Notes: generated by a model not told the origin, from the sequence alone. Positions 37,403-46,611 are shown, counted from the first letter of the stretch. The stretch: DNA of 52,226 nucleotides from Lysinibacillus composti (GCF_016908465.1 NZ_JAFBDY010000023.1:1-52226); one strand, 5' to 3'. Translations and numbers: made by a program.

Positions 37403-37420
37403 TTGGCACGCAACTTGCAT
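37403..37420 (+). promoter_or_regulatory. Sigma-54 (-24/-12) promoter
   Basis: TTGGCACG, four bases, TTGCAT matches the RpoN consensus (TTGGCAC-N5-TTGCW) completely. It is 35 bases before the first ATG of the amine operon and downstream of the dyad at 37316. Transcription should start near 37432. Confidence 0.93.
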
Positions 37421-37454
37421 TATTAAAAGTAAAGATAAAAAAAGGAGGAATTAT

Positions 37455-37658
37455 ATGAAAGCTGCTTCTGTAAAGAGCTACGAACAGGAACTTCAATCAG
37501 AGGAACCATTCGTAAAAATGCTGTATGAGGATTTGGAAAAACGAATTGAAACATTCGAAGAAGAATTAATCGAGAAAAATGACAAAGCAAAAATTTCAGA
37601 CTTTATCGGTGTCACAGTGGTTATGGCGATTATTACGATTGGTTTATTTAGTTTTTGA
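37455..37658 (+). CDS. Small single-span membrane protein of the amine operon
   Basis: 67 residues. A soluble, Glu-rich helix (ELQSEEPFVKMLYEDLEKRI) is followed by one C-terminal membrane span (FIGVTVVMAIITIGLFSF). GGAGG lies before the ATG. It is first behind the sigma-54 promoter and 22 bases ahead of the permease gene. Its position suggests a small partner or stabiliser of the transporter, as known for other symporters with a tiny companion; this is inference. I do not recognise the family. Confidence 0.75.
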   Translation: MKAASVKSYEQELQSEEPFVKMLYEDLEKRIETFEEELIEKNDKAKISDFIGVTVVMAIITIGLFSF

Positions 37659-37680
37659 GCCAACATAAGGAGATGAGGCT

Positions 37681-39114
37681 ATGTCTAAAACAAAATCAAA
37701 TGTAAATGCAGATATTGCGTTTGCTTATTTACCAACACATAAAAAAGAGAGAAAGATGAGCTTTTTCGATTTGTTGCTAGTCCAGACGGTCGTTGGCCTA
37801 TCTGCATTTGGTCTACTATCTGGAGCATATGCAGGAACAATGGTTGAAGCTGGCGATTCATTAATTGCAGTATTTTTTGGAAATGCTTTTCCGATGTTTT
37901 TAATTGCACCAGTTGCATTTTATTTCGCCAAGTATGGAGTGGATACCTTTGTAGGTTATCGCAGTGCGCTTGGTTATAACGGCGTCGTCGCATTCTTTAT
38001 TTTGTTTTATTTGCTGTCATTAGGCTATAGCGCTTTAGCTTTATTTATGGCAGGTGAATCGCTATCAAGTGCATTCAAGGTGGTAAATGCTCCGGAGTTT
38101 CTTTCTGGCAGTGTAGGTCCAACTGTTTGTGCGATTATCTTATTTTTCATAGCCTTTATCATCGTCTTACGGGGGCCGAATGCGATTCGTAAATTCAATA
38201 TTATTGCGGTACCGTCATTTTTCTTATTTTTGATCGCACTAATTATTGCGGTTGTATTTTCAGACCATATACCTGCTTTAAATAAGTTAACGCCGGTAGA
38301 ACCTTTTGAAAATCATACACGATCGTTTATGACGGCACTTGAGATTAATGTTGCATTGGGCTTTTCTTGGTTGCCATATTTAGGACAATATAGCCGTTTG
38401 GCAAAATCATCAAAGTCAGCTTATTCCGCTAGTTTTTATAGCTATGGAGTGGTTGTAGTCGTTGCAGCTGTAGTTGGAGCAATTGCCGCACTCATTTCAG
38501 GTTCTATGTATCCAGGTGATTGGATGAATGCCATTATGGGTAGCAAATTTGCCATTATTGGATTGATTTTATTAACAGTTGCCAATTTAGGAGCGACATT
38601 GTTCTTGATGTACTCATTTGCCATCAGCTTTAAAACACTATTTTCAAAAAGTTCATGGATTATAGCGGTAAGTACACTATTACCAACGATTATCTTGCTA
38701 TTAAATTCAACGTTCTATGATGCATTTAATATTTTCATGAGTGTCATCTCGTTCTCGATGGCGAGTTTAGGTGGTATTTTAATTGCCGATTATTTCTTCG
38801 TGAAAAACCAAAATATTTCTTTGCGTGATCTGTACAACACAAAAGGAAAGTATAACTACTGGTTCGGCTTTAATCCCTCCGCAATCGTGACATTAGTGGC
38901 AAGTTATTTCTTCTTCTGGGGGATCTACAACCCTATAACGTTAGAAGCAAAGGGATTATTTTTGAAGATTACAGCTGGTATTCCGACATTCTTCCTGGCA
39001 GGTGTTTTGTACTATGTGTGTGCGAAATTCATTTTTAGATTCGAAGTGGATCGTGTATCAGCAAAAGATGAGAAATTTAAAGAATATTTATTAAAAACGA
39101 AAACATCACTTTAG
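37681..39114 (+). CDS. NCS1/CodB-type permease
   Basis: 477 residues with about 12 membrane spans. The N-terminal signature (LLVQTVVGLSAFGLLSGAYA) and middle (VALGFSWLPYLGQYSRLA, with ALEIN just before) place it in the purine-cytosine permease / NCS1 family. Those carriers import nucleobases, hydantoins, allantoin, thiamine or related cyclic nitrogen compounds with Na+ or H+. It stands second in the sigma-54 operon, ahead of an oxidative N-demethylase, so its cargo is probably an N-methylated amine or heterocycle rather than cytosine. AAGGAGATGAGG precedes the ATG. Confidence 0.88.
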   Translation: MSKTKSNVNADIAFAYLPTHKKERKMSFFDLLLVQTVVGLSAFGLLSGAYAGTMVEAGDSLIAVFFGNAFPMFLIAPVAFYFAKYGVDTFVGYRSALGYNGVVAFFILFYLLSLGYSALALFMAGESLSSAFKVVNAPEFLSGSVGPTVCAIILFFIAFIIVLRGPNAIRKFNIIAVPSFFLFLIALIIAVVFSDHIPALNKLTPVEPFENHTRSFMTALEINVALGFSWLPYLGQYSRLAKSSKSAYSASFYSYGVVVVVAAVVGAIAALISGSMYPGDWMNAIMGSKFAIIGLILLTVANLGATLFLMYSFAISFKTLFSKSSWIIAVSTLLPTIILLLNSTFYDAFNIFMSVISFSMASLGGILIADYFFVKNQNISLRDLYNTKGKYNYWFGFNPSAIVTLVASYFFFWGIYNPITLEAKGLFLKITAGIPTFFLAGVLYYVCAKFIFRFEVDRVSAKDEKFKEYLLKTKTSL

Positions 39115-39126
39115 GAGGCGTTTTAT

Positions 39127-40125
39127 ATGTTTACACAAGAATTAGATTTTAAAACAACGGACTTAAATACATTCCCATTCCCATTCCGTTCGGATAATTA
39201 TCGTTATTCCAATGACTTGCGCAAATTAGAGGACACAAACTTAGTAACAATCACACCAGAATATGAATTGCAAGTTCGTGCTAAACGCCGGTTATTAGAT
39301 GAACAGCCAGAGGTTCGTTATCAATCATTCCCACACACAATGGAAATGCAGTGGGAGTTTTTAGAAATGGTATTTGAAATGGCAGTTGAAAAATATCCTC
39401 AACATTTTGAGCTTATTAAAAATGGGGATGAATGGACATTTAAAAATAATATTTTAAAAGAAGAGCAAACATTTACTTTCGGTGATCCATCTACATTACC
39501 GTATGAGCCATATGATTTTGCTGGTCGTCATTTCCACCAAGATTTTGTGTTAATGGTGAACCGCGAAGATAATTTCTACCTAGAAATAGGACAAGTGTCT
39601 TACGCTGCTTTATTTTCTGCCCATTGGAATACAGGGATGTCGTTCGATGAAATCCATGGACCAGTACCGTTTGTATCACGTAATGGGGATAACTTAATAG
39701 ATCGCGTTCGTAAATTCTTATTGGGAATAAACCCAGGGGAGCCATGGACACGAATTAACTGGAACTTAATGGCCAACCGTTGGGATGTAAACTATGAAAC
39801 TATGGATGTTTGGGAACCACAACGAAGCCTGATCACACCTGAAAATGCAGGTAAATTAGTACGTCTACGTGTAGAAGAACAAAAATTCTATCGCATGTCA
39901 CGCAGTAATGCAATTTTATTTGTTTTAAATACACAGTTCCTACCTTTAGAAGATTTACAACTTCGTCAAGAGTGGTTTGATTTAACTTATAGCGTATTGC
40001 AAGATATTCCAGAAGCGATGGCAGAATATAAAGGAATCGCTCCTTATTTACCGCAATCTGTAGAGTATTTACGTCGTGTAGACGAAAAGTTAAAGAATCA
40101 AGCACTACAAACGCAGGAGGGATAA
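39127..40125 (+). CDS. Heme-dependent oxidative N-demethylase, alpha subunit (DUF3445)
   Basis: 332 residues across the whole DUF3445 family: RHFHQDFVLMVNRED, YAALFSAHWNTGMSFDEIHG, a PVPF motif, RINWNLMANRW, then RLRVEEQKFYRMSRSNAILF, and AEYKGIAPYLPQSVEYL at the end. In characterised relatives this subunit binds heme in a PAS-like fold and demethylates dimethylamine with O2, giving methylamine and formaldehyde. The next two genes supply a DmmA-like subunit and the reductase. AGGAGGCG lies before the ATG, 12 bases after the permease stop. The natural substrate here is not known. Confidence 0.88.
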   Translation: MFTQELDFKTTDLNTFPFPFRSDNYRYSNDLRKLEDTNLVTITPEYELQVRAKRRLLDEQPEVRYQSFPHTMEMQWEFLEMVFEMAVEKYPQHFELIKNGDEWTFKNNILKEEQTFTFGDPSTLPYEPYDFAGRHFHQDFVLMVNREDNFYLEIGQVSYAALFSAHWNTGMSFDEIHGPVPFVSRNGDNLIDRVRKFLLGINPGEPWTRINWNLMANRWDVNYETMDVWEPQRSLITPENAGKLVRLRVEEQKFYRMSRSNAILFVLNTQFLPLEDLQLRQEWFDLTYSVLQDIPEAMAEYKGIAPYLPQSVEYLRRVDEKLKNQALQTQEG

Positions 40126-40130
40126 GCTGT

Positions 40131-40628
40131 ATGTATAATAGCCCGGTATTATTTTTTGAATCCGTTACATTAACAGAAAAGTTATCGCCTAAAACTCATT
40201 TCGTAAAGGCTGCGATTATTTGCGATGAGGCCTACAAAGAGGAAGCGCAGCAATTACAAGCACAGCTCTACGATACACCATCAGATACATTGATATTCGA
40301 GAATCCAGCTGATGTTCGAAAATTTATAGTAGAGCAAAAGATGGGCACTTGTTTTTACATCGTCGCTAATTGGGATGATGCCGTAACGATTTTCTCGACA
40401 GCTGTTGAAGAAGGGGTCTCTGAAGAAGAACTACAAGTAAAAACTATCGGCGAAAAGCGTAAATATGTTTACTGTATGAAATGCTTCACCCCTAGCGAAA
40501 TCGACACACAAGCCAAGCAAGTACAATGCGGCTGTGGTGCACATCTAAATGTTGGACCTTTTTATTCAAAAGTGCGTAAAGGGTATATTGGCTATCCATT
40601 TGTACCAGAAGCAGAAGGAGTGATGTAA
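40131..40628 (+). CDS. DmmA-like subunit of the N-demethylase
   Basis: 165 residues. The N-terminal ~110 form an alpha/beta fold (TCFYIVANWDDAVTIFSTA). The C-terminus has YCMKCFTP and VQCGCGAHLNVGPFYSKVRK, a Cys cluster (CxxC ... CxC) that likely binds zinc or iron. This is the pattern of the small dimethylamine monooxygenase subunit (DmmA family), which pairs with DUF3445 and a ferredoxin-type reductase. GGAGGG overlaps the end of the previous gene, indicating translational coupling. Its exact role in electron transfer or assembly is unclear. Confidence 0.8.
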   Translation: MYNSPVLFFESVTLTEKLSPKTHFVKAAIICDEAYKEEAQQLQAQLYDTPSDTLIFENPADVRKFIVEQKMGTCFYIVANWDDAVTIFSTAVEEGVSEEELQVKTIGEKRKYVYCMKCFTPSEIDTQAKQVQCGCGAHLNVGPFYSKVRKGYIGYPFVPEAEGVM

Positions 40629-41594
40629 ATGAGAATCGCAGGCAATATTCCAGTTAAAATCGATCGTATTGTACAAGAGACGTCTACGATTAAACGTTTC
40701 CGATTTGTACCTACAGAAGATGAAAAGCTACCTGCGTTTACAGGTGGTTCTCACTTAAAAACTTTTGTAAGCGATGGGGAAACAGTATATGAACGCGAGT
40801 ATTCATTAATAAGTGATCCTCGTAATCGTGAATACTACGAGATTGCGATTAGCAAAGATCCTAACTCACGTGGAGGCTCAAAGCATTGGCATGAAGCAAT
40901 GAAAGTAGGGGATGAACTTGAAATTTCATTCCCACGAAATTACTTTCCTTTAAATCCACATGCAAAACATCATGTGTTTTATGCATCTGGAATTGGCATT
41001 ACACCATTCCTATCGATGCTACAAGATATTCAATTTGAACAAACAGTAGAGCTTCATTATGCAGCTCGTACACCTGAAGAGTGTGCATTTTATGAAGAAC
41101 TAAAAGAAAAATATGCAGACATTACGACATTCCATTTTTCACGTGTAGAAGAGCCAAACCGTTTAACAACAGATTTAATGAAGGAACACCGAATAGGTTC
41201 TCATGTGTATTTCTGTGGACCTGTTAGCATGGTAGAGGAATTCCGTGATGCAGCATTCTCTTACGGTTACCCAGAACGTGCTGTTCATTTTGAATTATTC
41301 TCAAGTGGTTTAGATAATTCAAACCTAGAACCCTTTGTCGTATCCCTAGCGGAAAGCGGTAAACAAATTCAAGTATCTGAAAAAGAGACTTTATTAGATG
41401 CACTACTACGCGAAGGGGTTAATGCACCATATGCATGTAAAATCGGTGGTTGTGGTAGTTGTGAAATTGAAGTTGTAGAAGGGGATGTGGAACACCGAGA
41501 CCACTTCCTTTCTGAAGAAAATAGAAAGCAACGAAGCACCATTTTAACTTGTTGCTCACGTGCAAAATCTACTAATTTAACTATTAAACTATAA
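40629..41594 (+). CDS. PDR/VanB-type ferredoxin reductase of the N-demethylase
   Basis: 321 residues. The FNR-like flavin domain has EREYSLISDPRN, GGSKHWHEAMKVGD and FYASGIGITPFLSML (flavin/NAD sites). The C-terminal plant-type 2Fe-2S ferredoxin has CKIGGCGSCEIEVVEGD and LTCCSRA, giving four ligands (C-x4-C-x2-C...C). It takes electrons from NAD(P)H and passes them through flavin and the iron-sulfur centre to the heme subunit. Its ATG follows the previous stop codon directly, with AAGGAG inside that gene. The three-gene set 39127-41594 is a complete oxygenase. Confidence 0.9.
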   Translation: MRIAGNIPVKIDRIVQETSTIKRFRFVPTEDEKLPAFTGGSHLKTFVSDGETVYEREYSLISDPRNREYYEIAISKDPNSRGGSKHWHEAMKVGDELEISFPRNYFPLNPHAKHHVFYASGIGITPFLSMLQDIQFEQTVELHYAARTPEECAFYEELKEKYADITTFHFSRVEEPNRLTTDLMKEHRIGSHVYFCGPVSMVEEFRDAAFSYGYPERAVHFELFSSGLDNSNLEPFVVSLAESGKQIQVSEKETLLDALLREGVNAPYACKIGGCGSCEIEVVEGDVEHRDHFLSEENRKQRSTILTCCSRAKSTNLTIKL

Positions 41595-41607
41595 GGCGGG
41601 ATGATCA

Positions 41608-43095
41608 ATGACAATAGCAACTGACGTATTATACTTAAAAAGTTATATAAATGGTGAATGGGTAGAAGCAGAAAATACAGTTGAAGTTATTAACCCAGCA
41701 AACCAAGAAGTAATTGCTACAGCACCTCGAATGTCAAAAGAACAAACAGAAGAGGCGATTCGTGCTGCACGTGTAGCATTCGATGAGGGCGAGTGGAAAA
41801 ATACGACAGCAAAAGACCGTTCAAATATTTTAAACGCGATTGCAAATAAACTTGAGGAGCGTCTTGAAGAATTCGCTACATTAGAAACTCAAGATAACGG
41901 GAAGTTATATGCAGAAGCAGAAGCAGATGTACAAGATGCAATTGCTTGTTTCCGTTACTATGCAGGGATTATTTTACATCCAGACGGTGAAACATATCAT
42001 GTGCCTGACAATAATGTCCAAGCGATGGTTGTTAAAGAGCCAGTTGGGGTTGCAGGATTAATCGTACCTTGGAACTTCCCATTACTAATGAGTGTATGGA
42101 AAATCGCACCTGCTTTAGCAGCAGGAAATACTATCGTTTACAAGCCTGCTGAAGTGACGCCTGTAACAGCTTTCAAGTTATTTGAAATCTTACATGAGCT
42201 AAACTTACCAAAAGGTGTTGTTAACATGGTATTTGGTCAAGGTTCAATTATTGGGCAAACGATTTCAGAAAGTAATGACGTAGACATGGTATCCTTCACA
42301 GGTAGTACAGATGTAGGACGTGGCATTATGCGTGCGGCAGCTGGCAACTTAAAGAAGATTTCATTAGAACTAGGGGGGAAATCGCCAAATATCGTATTTG
42401 CAGATGCAGACTTAGAAGTAGCAGTTGACTATGGTTTATTTGGAATCTTCTTAGGTGCGGGTCAAGTATGTTCATCAGGTAGCCGTATTTTAGTACAAGA
42501 TACAATTTATGATGAATACGTAAAACGCTATGTAGAGCGCGCAGCAAAAATCAAAGTAGGTCCTGGTTTAGATCCAGAAACAAACATGGGTGCAATCGTA
42601 AGTGAAGCACAAATGAACTCGATCTTAGGTTATATCGAAAAAGGTAAAGCAGAAGGGGCTACATTAAAAACAGGTGGTTACCGTCTAACTGAAAATGGTT
42701 TAGATAAAGGTTTCTTTATCGCACCAACTGTATTTACGGATGTAACTCCAGATATGACAATCGTGCGTGAAGAAATTTTTGGACCAGTTGTCACGATTCA
42801 AAAGTTCTCAACTGAAGAAGAAGCTGTTCGATTAGCGAATGACACTGATTTTGGTTTAGCTGGTGGTGTCTTCTCAAATGACGGCGCGAAAGCATTACGT
42901 GTGATTAAGCAAGTTCGTGCAGGGATTACATGGGTAAATGATTATCACCCAACTTATGTAGAAGCTCCATGGGGTGGCTACAAGCAATCTGGTATTGGTC
43001 GTAGTTTAGGAAAATATAGTTTAGAAGAATTCCAAGAAGTAAAACAAATTAATATTCGTTTAAATGTTGAACCAGTAGGCTGGTTCCCACAATAA
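41608..43095 (+). CDS. NAD(P)-dependent aldehyde dehydrogenase
   Basis: 495 residues, full length. VPWNFPLLMSVWKIAPALAA, FTGSTDVGR, the general-base Glu in LELGGKSPNIVF, the catalytic Cys in GAGQVCSSGSRI, and EEIFGPVV are all present. It belongs to the betaine-aldehyde/general ALDH branch. As the last gene of the sigma-54 operon, 13 bases after the reductase, it should oxidise the aldehyde released by N-demethylation, or an aldehyde derived from the amine skeleton. The fold suits aldehydes larger than formaldehyde, which hints at a substrate beyond dimethylamine. Confidence 0.9.
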   Translation: MTIATDVLYLKSYINGEWVEAENTVEVINPANQEVIATAPRMSKEQTEEAIRAARVAFDEGEWKNTTAKDRSNILNAIANKLEERLEEFATLETQDNGKLYAEAEADVQDAIACFRYYAGIILHPDGETYHVPDNNVQAMVVKEPVGVAGLIVPWNFPLLMSVWKIAPALAAGNTIVYKPAEVTPVTAFKLFEILHELNLPKGVVNMVFGQGSIIGQTISESNDVDMVSFTGSTDVGRGIMRAAAGNLKKISLELGGKSPNIVFADADLEVAVDYGLFGIFLGAGQVCSSGSRILVQDTIYDEYVKRYVERAAKIKVGPGLDPETNMGAIVSEAQMNSILGYIEKGKAEGATLKTGGYRLTENGLDKGFFIAPTVFTDVTPDMTIVREEIFGPVVTIQKFSTEEEAVRLANDTDFGLAGGVFSNDGAKALRVIKQVRAGITWVNDYHPTYVEAPWGGYKQSGIGRSLGKYSLEEFQEVKQINIRLNVEPVGWFPQ

Positions 43096-43110
43096 TAATC
43101 ATGAAGTAAA

Positions 43111-43138
43111 TTGACATGAATTCCTTATTATATAGATT
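43111..43138 (+). promoter_or_regulatory. Candidate gltX promoter overlapping the upstream terminator
   Basis: TTGACA (43111-43116), 16 bases, TAGATT (43133-43138). Transcripts would start near 43145, inside the hairpin loop of the terminator at 43123, and so would lack its 5' arm. Confidence 0.45.
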
Positions 43139-43167
43139 CACAAAACTATATAATAAGGATATTTTTT
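43123..43167 (+). terminator. Terminator of the amine operon
   Basis: A perfect 12-bp stem CCTTATTATATA / TATATAATAAGG with a 12-base loop is followed by ATATTTTTTA, 28 bases after the aldehyde dehydrogenase stop. Confidence 0.85.
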
Positions 43168-43190
43168 ACATAGCAGAGGAGATAAACAAA

Positions 43191-44660
43191 ATGACTAAAC
43201 AAGTACGTGTACGTTATGCGCCAAGTCCTACTGGCTTTTTACATATTGGCGGAGCTCGAACAGCATTATTTAATTACTTATACGCGAAACACTACGATGG
43301 GACATTTATTGTACGTATAGAGGATACGGATATAGAACGCAATGTAGAGGGCGGTGAGGCCTCACAATTAGATAATTTACGTTGGTTAGGCATTATACCT
43401 GAAGAATCCATTGATATAGGTGGCCCGTATGCACCGTATCGACAAATGGAGCGCCTATCAATCTACAAAGAACGCGCCGAAAAACTATTAGCAAATGGCC
43501 AAGTCTATAAATGTTTTTGTTCAGCAGAACGCCTACAACAATCACGGGAAGAGCAAAAAGCAGCAGGGGTAGCAGCACCTCACTATGATGGTACTTGTAG
43601 AACATTAACACAAGAGCAAATACAAGCGAAAGAGGCTGCAGGAGAAGCTTATACTCTTCGTATGCGTGTACCTGAAGGAACATATCGATTCCATGATTTA
43701 GTTCGCGGGGATGTCGCATTTGAATCAAAAGATATTGGCGATTGGGTCATTATGAAAACAAATGGTATTCCTACATATAATTTTGCGGTGGCGTTAGATG
43801 ATTATGATATGGACATTTCCCATGTATTCCGTGGGGAAGAGCATTTATCGAATACACCAAAACAATTGATGGTGTTTGAAGCATTCGGTTGGACACCACC
43901 ACAATACGGACATATGACATTGATCGTCAATGAACAACGTAAAAAGCTTTCAAAGCGAGATGAAACAATTGTGCAGTTCGTATCTCAATACCGTGAACTA
44001 GGCTTTTTACCAGAGGCAATGTTTAATTTCTTTGCTTTATTAGGTTGGTCTCCAGAAGGGGAGCAAGAATTATTATCACCGGAAGAATTAATTGAACAAT
44101 TTGATGTTCGACGCCTTTCAAAATCCGTATCAATGTTTGATCAGAAAAAACTGATGTGGATGAACAATCAATATATTAAGCGCTTATCGTCAGAAGCATT
44201 AGTAGAGTTGGTTTTACCACATTTACAAAAGGCAAATGTGTTCCCTGCTGAGGTAAATGAAGAGCAACTTGAATGGGTGAAGGAACTTGCACTGTTATAT
44301 CAAGAACAATTGACCTACGGCGCAGAAATTGTTGAGCTAACAAAGCACTACTTTGAAGAGAATGTGATCTACGAAGATGAGGCACAAGCATGGTTAGAAG
44401 CAAGCGAAACAGCAGCAATTGCAGAGGCGTTAACGACAACTCTTCAAGAAGAAACGCCAATGAGTAGTGAAGAGTGGAAACAACTCATTAAAAAAATCCA
44501 AAAACAAACGGGCCTAAAAGGGAAGAATTTATTCATGCCAATCCGTATTTTATTAACAGGCCAAACACACGGCCCAGAATTACCTTTAGTGTTGAAACTT
44601 CTAGGGAAGGATCTATTAGTAAAACGATTAGCGCAATTTAACGGTAAAGTGACAATATAA
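43191..44660 (+). CDS. gltX: Glutamyl-tRNA synthetase
   Basis: 489 residues from ATG 43191, chosen because AGAGGAG lies nine bases upstream and the protein then begins with the class I signature [20 protein letters not shown]. The frame is open from ATG 43116, but that extension runs through the terminator hairpin. The HIGG motif and KLSKR (about residue 250) are intact, and a full anticodon-binding C-terminus follows. It charges tRNA-Glu (and tRNA-Gln in organisms using the amidotransferase route). Its place behind a catabolic operon is unusual for Bacillales, so it may be a second copy or a relocated gene. Confidence 0.95.
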   Translation: MTKQVRVRYAPSPTGFLHIGGARTALFNYLYAKHYDGTFIVRIEDTDIERNVEGGEASQLDNLRWLGIIPEESIDIGGPYAPYRQMERLSIYKERAEKLLANGQVYKCFCSAERLQQSREEQKAAGVAAPHYDGTCRTLTQEQIQAKEAAGEAYTLRMRVPEGTYRFHDLVRGDVAFESKDIGDWVIMKTNGIPTYNFAVALDDYDMDISHVFRGEEHLSNTPKQLMVFEAFGWTPPQYGHMTLIVNEQRKKLSKRDETIVQFVSQYRELGFLPEAMFNFFALLGWSPEGEQELLSPEELIEQFDVRRLSKSVSMFDQKKLMWMNNQYIKRLSSEALVELVLPHLQKANVFPAEVNEEQLEWVKELALLYQEQLTYGAEIVELTKHYFEENVIYEDEAQAWLEASETAAIAEALTTTLQEETPMSSEEWKQLIKKIQKQTGLKGKNLFMPIRILLTGQTHGPELPLVLKLLGKDLLVKRLAQFNGKVTI

Positions 44661-44752
44661 AAAAACGAGACTGGAAGTTAAGTGAAATTATTAAGAAATG
44701 CTACTATTACCTTTAATTTAAGATGAAAAAGTGTTAGCCATCCTCCAGAAAA

Positions 44753-44901
44753 CGCGGCCTACCACTGTAAGCCGCGCAAAGTTTCCTGAACGTTTAGAAG
44801 GGCACATTATATGTGAGCAGACCTTACACAAAGCACAAAGACAAGTCGTAAAGACACGTTTACAACGTGGCTTTGCGGCTTGTGTGCCAGTCTGCTCTCA
44901 C
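44753..44901. repeat. Cluster of inverted repeats, possible structured RNA
   Basis: CGCGGC (44753) pairs with GCCGCG (44771). GTGAGCAGAC (44813-44822) pairs with GTCTGCTCTCAC (44890-44901) with a two-base bulge, and the pairing continues inward through ACACAA / TTGTGT and CAAAG / CTTTG segments. An inner CACGTT-TAC-AACGTG hairpin sits in the loop. This G/C-rich foldable block lies in a 378-base gap between gltX and gabR and has no credible gene. A small RNA, a palindromic repeat element or an old terminator array are all possible. Confidence 0.5.
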
Positions 44902-44967
44902 CTGATACTATATTAGATTCTTTATTAGAATTTACTTTGATGGAGTACCACTAATTATCATAAATAG

Positions 44968-45006
44968 AAAAAACCATTTTCCTCAAAGAGAAAAATGGTT
45001 TTTTTG
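44968..45006. terminator. Bidirectional terminator before gabR
   Basis: AAAAAACCATTTT pairs with AAAATGGTTTTTTT around CCTCAAAGAGA. It ends gabR on the minus strand and any plus-strand transcript from the gltX side. Confidence 0.9.
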
Positions 45007-45038
45007 TGTCTCAATCTAGCTGTGAGGCCAGTATACCC

Positions 45039-46442
45039 CTAATGAAACAACACTTTTTTAAGTCTTTCAACAGCCTTTGGAATATCTTCAGGCGCAATGT
45101 TGGCAAAGCCGATAATAATCGAACGACTTTTTTTAATCAGGGGAAGCGAATTTAATGAAAAACGCTTTAACGTATAGAGCTCGAGTTTATGTAAAATGGC
45201 TTGTTCTTCAATTGCGGTATAAGTTTTTTCTGTAAAGACTTCCACTAAAAAATGCAGTCCTGCCGGTATGTCGTGGATCACAATATGTTCCCCTAATTGT
45301 TCATAGAGCTGTTCAATAAGCAGGGTGCGAATTGTTTCATAATGCTTGGTCATTTTACGTACATGTTTTTCAAGCAGTCCACTATCAATAAATTCATGTA
45401 ACGTATAAAGGGTTAGTATATTGGCTGGTTGAATCTCTAAAGCGAAATGATCTAAGTATAATGATAACCATTTTGGCGGAAGTACCATATAGCTCATCCG
45501 AATGCCTGGTAACAGCGTCTTTGAAAAAGTCCCCATATAAATGACTTTTTGATTATAGTCTAAACTTTGTAACGCCGGAATATTGTCTGTTTGATATTTA
45601 TATTCACTATCATAATCATCCTCAATAATATAACGCTCTTCTTTTGCTGCTGCCCAGTTTAATAATTCAATTCGCCTTGAAATCGGCATAATAATTCCTG
45701 TTGGAAATTGATGCGATGGTGTTGTAATGACAATATCGGCATTTGTATTCGTTAAATAATCTACGTCAATTCCTTGAGCATCTAGTTGGATTAAATGTGT
45801 ATTTATGTTGGCCCGCTTTAATAAATGATGATAGCGTGCATAGCCAGGATTTTCCGTCGCAAACGTTTTCTTTTGTTGCATATAAATAATTCGCTCTAAT
45901 AAGCCTTGGCTTGTTGCATGCAAAACGATTTGCTCTGGCTCACAAGTAATGCCTCGTGTTCGATACAGCATCTCTGCAATACTTTGGCGTAGCATATAAG
46001 GGCCTTGCGTATGTGGCATATCTCCGAGTGAAGAAATATATGTATTATATATTTTTGACTGACACGATAACCATTTTTTAAATGGAAAGAGATGTGGATT
46101 TGTGTTCATATGTGACAATGACAACCAACCTTTACGTGTCTCTACTGTTTCCTTTAGGTTTGGTGGGAAGGTTTGTTGCGTATTTGCCGCTAGTTTAAAT
46201 TCTTGAATTTCTTCTACATAATAGCCAACCCGTTCGACTGTATAAATATAGCCCTCTTCCATTAACTGTTCGTAAGCGGTTTTTACAGAGTTAATGCTAA
46301 CATTTAAAATTTCTGCTAGCTCTCGTTTGGATGGGAGCTTACTATGTGCACGCAGTTCATTTTGTAAAATTTGTTTTCGAAGCTGACTATAAATTTGTTG
46401 GTAAATAAAACGATGATCAGATGTAAAATCAATGCGAATCAT
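45039..46442 (-). CDS. gabR: MocR/GabR-type regulator (GntR-aminotransferase fusion)
   Basis: 467 residues. An N-terminal GntR winged helix (1-70; SKRELAEILNVSINSVKTAY) is fused to a class I aminotransferase-like domain. The PLP lysine is in YMGTFSKTLLPGIRMSYM. In Bacillus subtilis, GabR senses GABA with PLP, represses itself and activates gabTD; those genes lie divergently next to it here, so the name is well supported. Two direct repeats 21 bases apart at 46514-46550 are its probable operator. The stop is followed by a strong terminator at 44968. Confidence 0.92.
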   Translation of the reverse strand: MIRIDFTSDHRFIYQQIYSQLRKQILQNELRAHSKLPSKRELAEILNVSINSVKTAYEQLMEEGYIYTVERVGYYVEEIQEFKLAANTQQTFPPNLKETVETRKGWLSLSHMNTNPHLFPFKKWLSCQSKIYNTYISSLGDMPHTQGPYMLRQSIAEMLYRTRGITCEPEQIVLHATSQGLLERIIYMQQKKTFATENPGYARYHHLLKRANINTHLIQLDAQGIDVDYLTNTNADIVITTPSHQFPTGIIMPISRRIELLNWAAAKEERYIIEDDYDSEYKYQTDNIPALQSLDYNQKVIYMGTFSKTLLPGIRMSYMVLPPKWLSLYLDHFALEIQPANILTLYTLHEFIDSGLLEKHVRKMTKHYETIRTLLIEQLYEQLGEHIVIHDIPAGLHFLVEVFTEKTYTAIEEQAILHKLELYTLKRFSLNSLPLIKKSRSIIIGFANIAPEDIPKAVERLKKVLFH

Positions 46443-46513
46443 AGAAAATCTCCTCTATTAAAAAAACTGTGTATTCTGATTATAGTATAAAGCTGAGCTT
46501 AAATGATGAAAAC

Positions 46514-46551
46514 TGGTACCTTTTTTTATAAAAGTTGGACCTTTTTTTGTG
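46514..46551. promoter_or_regulatory. Probable GabR operator (direct repeats)
   Basis: TGGTACCTTTTTTT at 46514 and TTGGACCTTTTTTTGT at 46535 share ACCTTTTTTT exactly 21 bases, two helical turns, apart. MocR-type dimers typically bind such direct repeats. The block sits between divergent gabR and gabT, just upstream of a possible gabT promoter (TTGTGA at about 46547 and TAATAC/TACTAT near 46569-46576). Confidence 0.6.
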
Positions 46552-46611
46552 AACCAAAAAATTACATACTAATACTATCAAATACAAACATTTGCAAAGG
46601 GGAAAAACAAA

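Noticed and set aside
43096..43190. T-box leader ahead of gltX.
   Set aside because: Only about 95 bases, one terminator hairpin, and no specifier loop or T-box motif.
43116..43190. 25-residue N-terminal extension of GltX from ATG 43116.
   Set aside because: It would translate a terminator hairpin, and GltX proteins begin close to the APSPTG motif.
44731..44916. 61-codon ORF in the gltX-gabR gap.
   Set aside because: It lies across the inverted-repeat cluster, has no ribosome site and no protein-like features.
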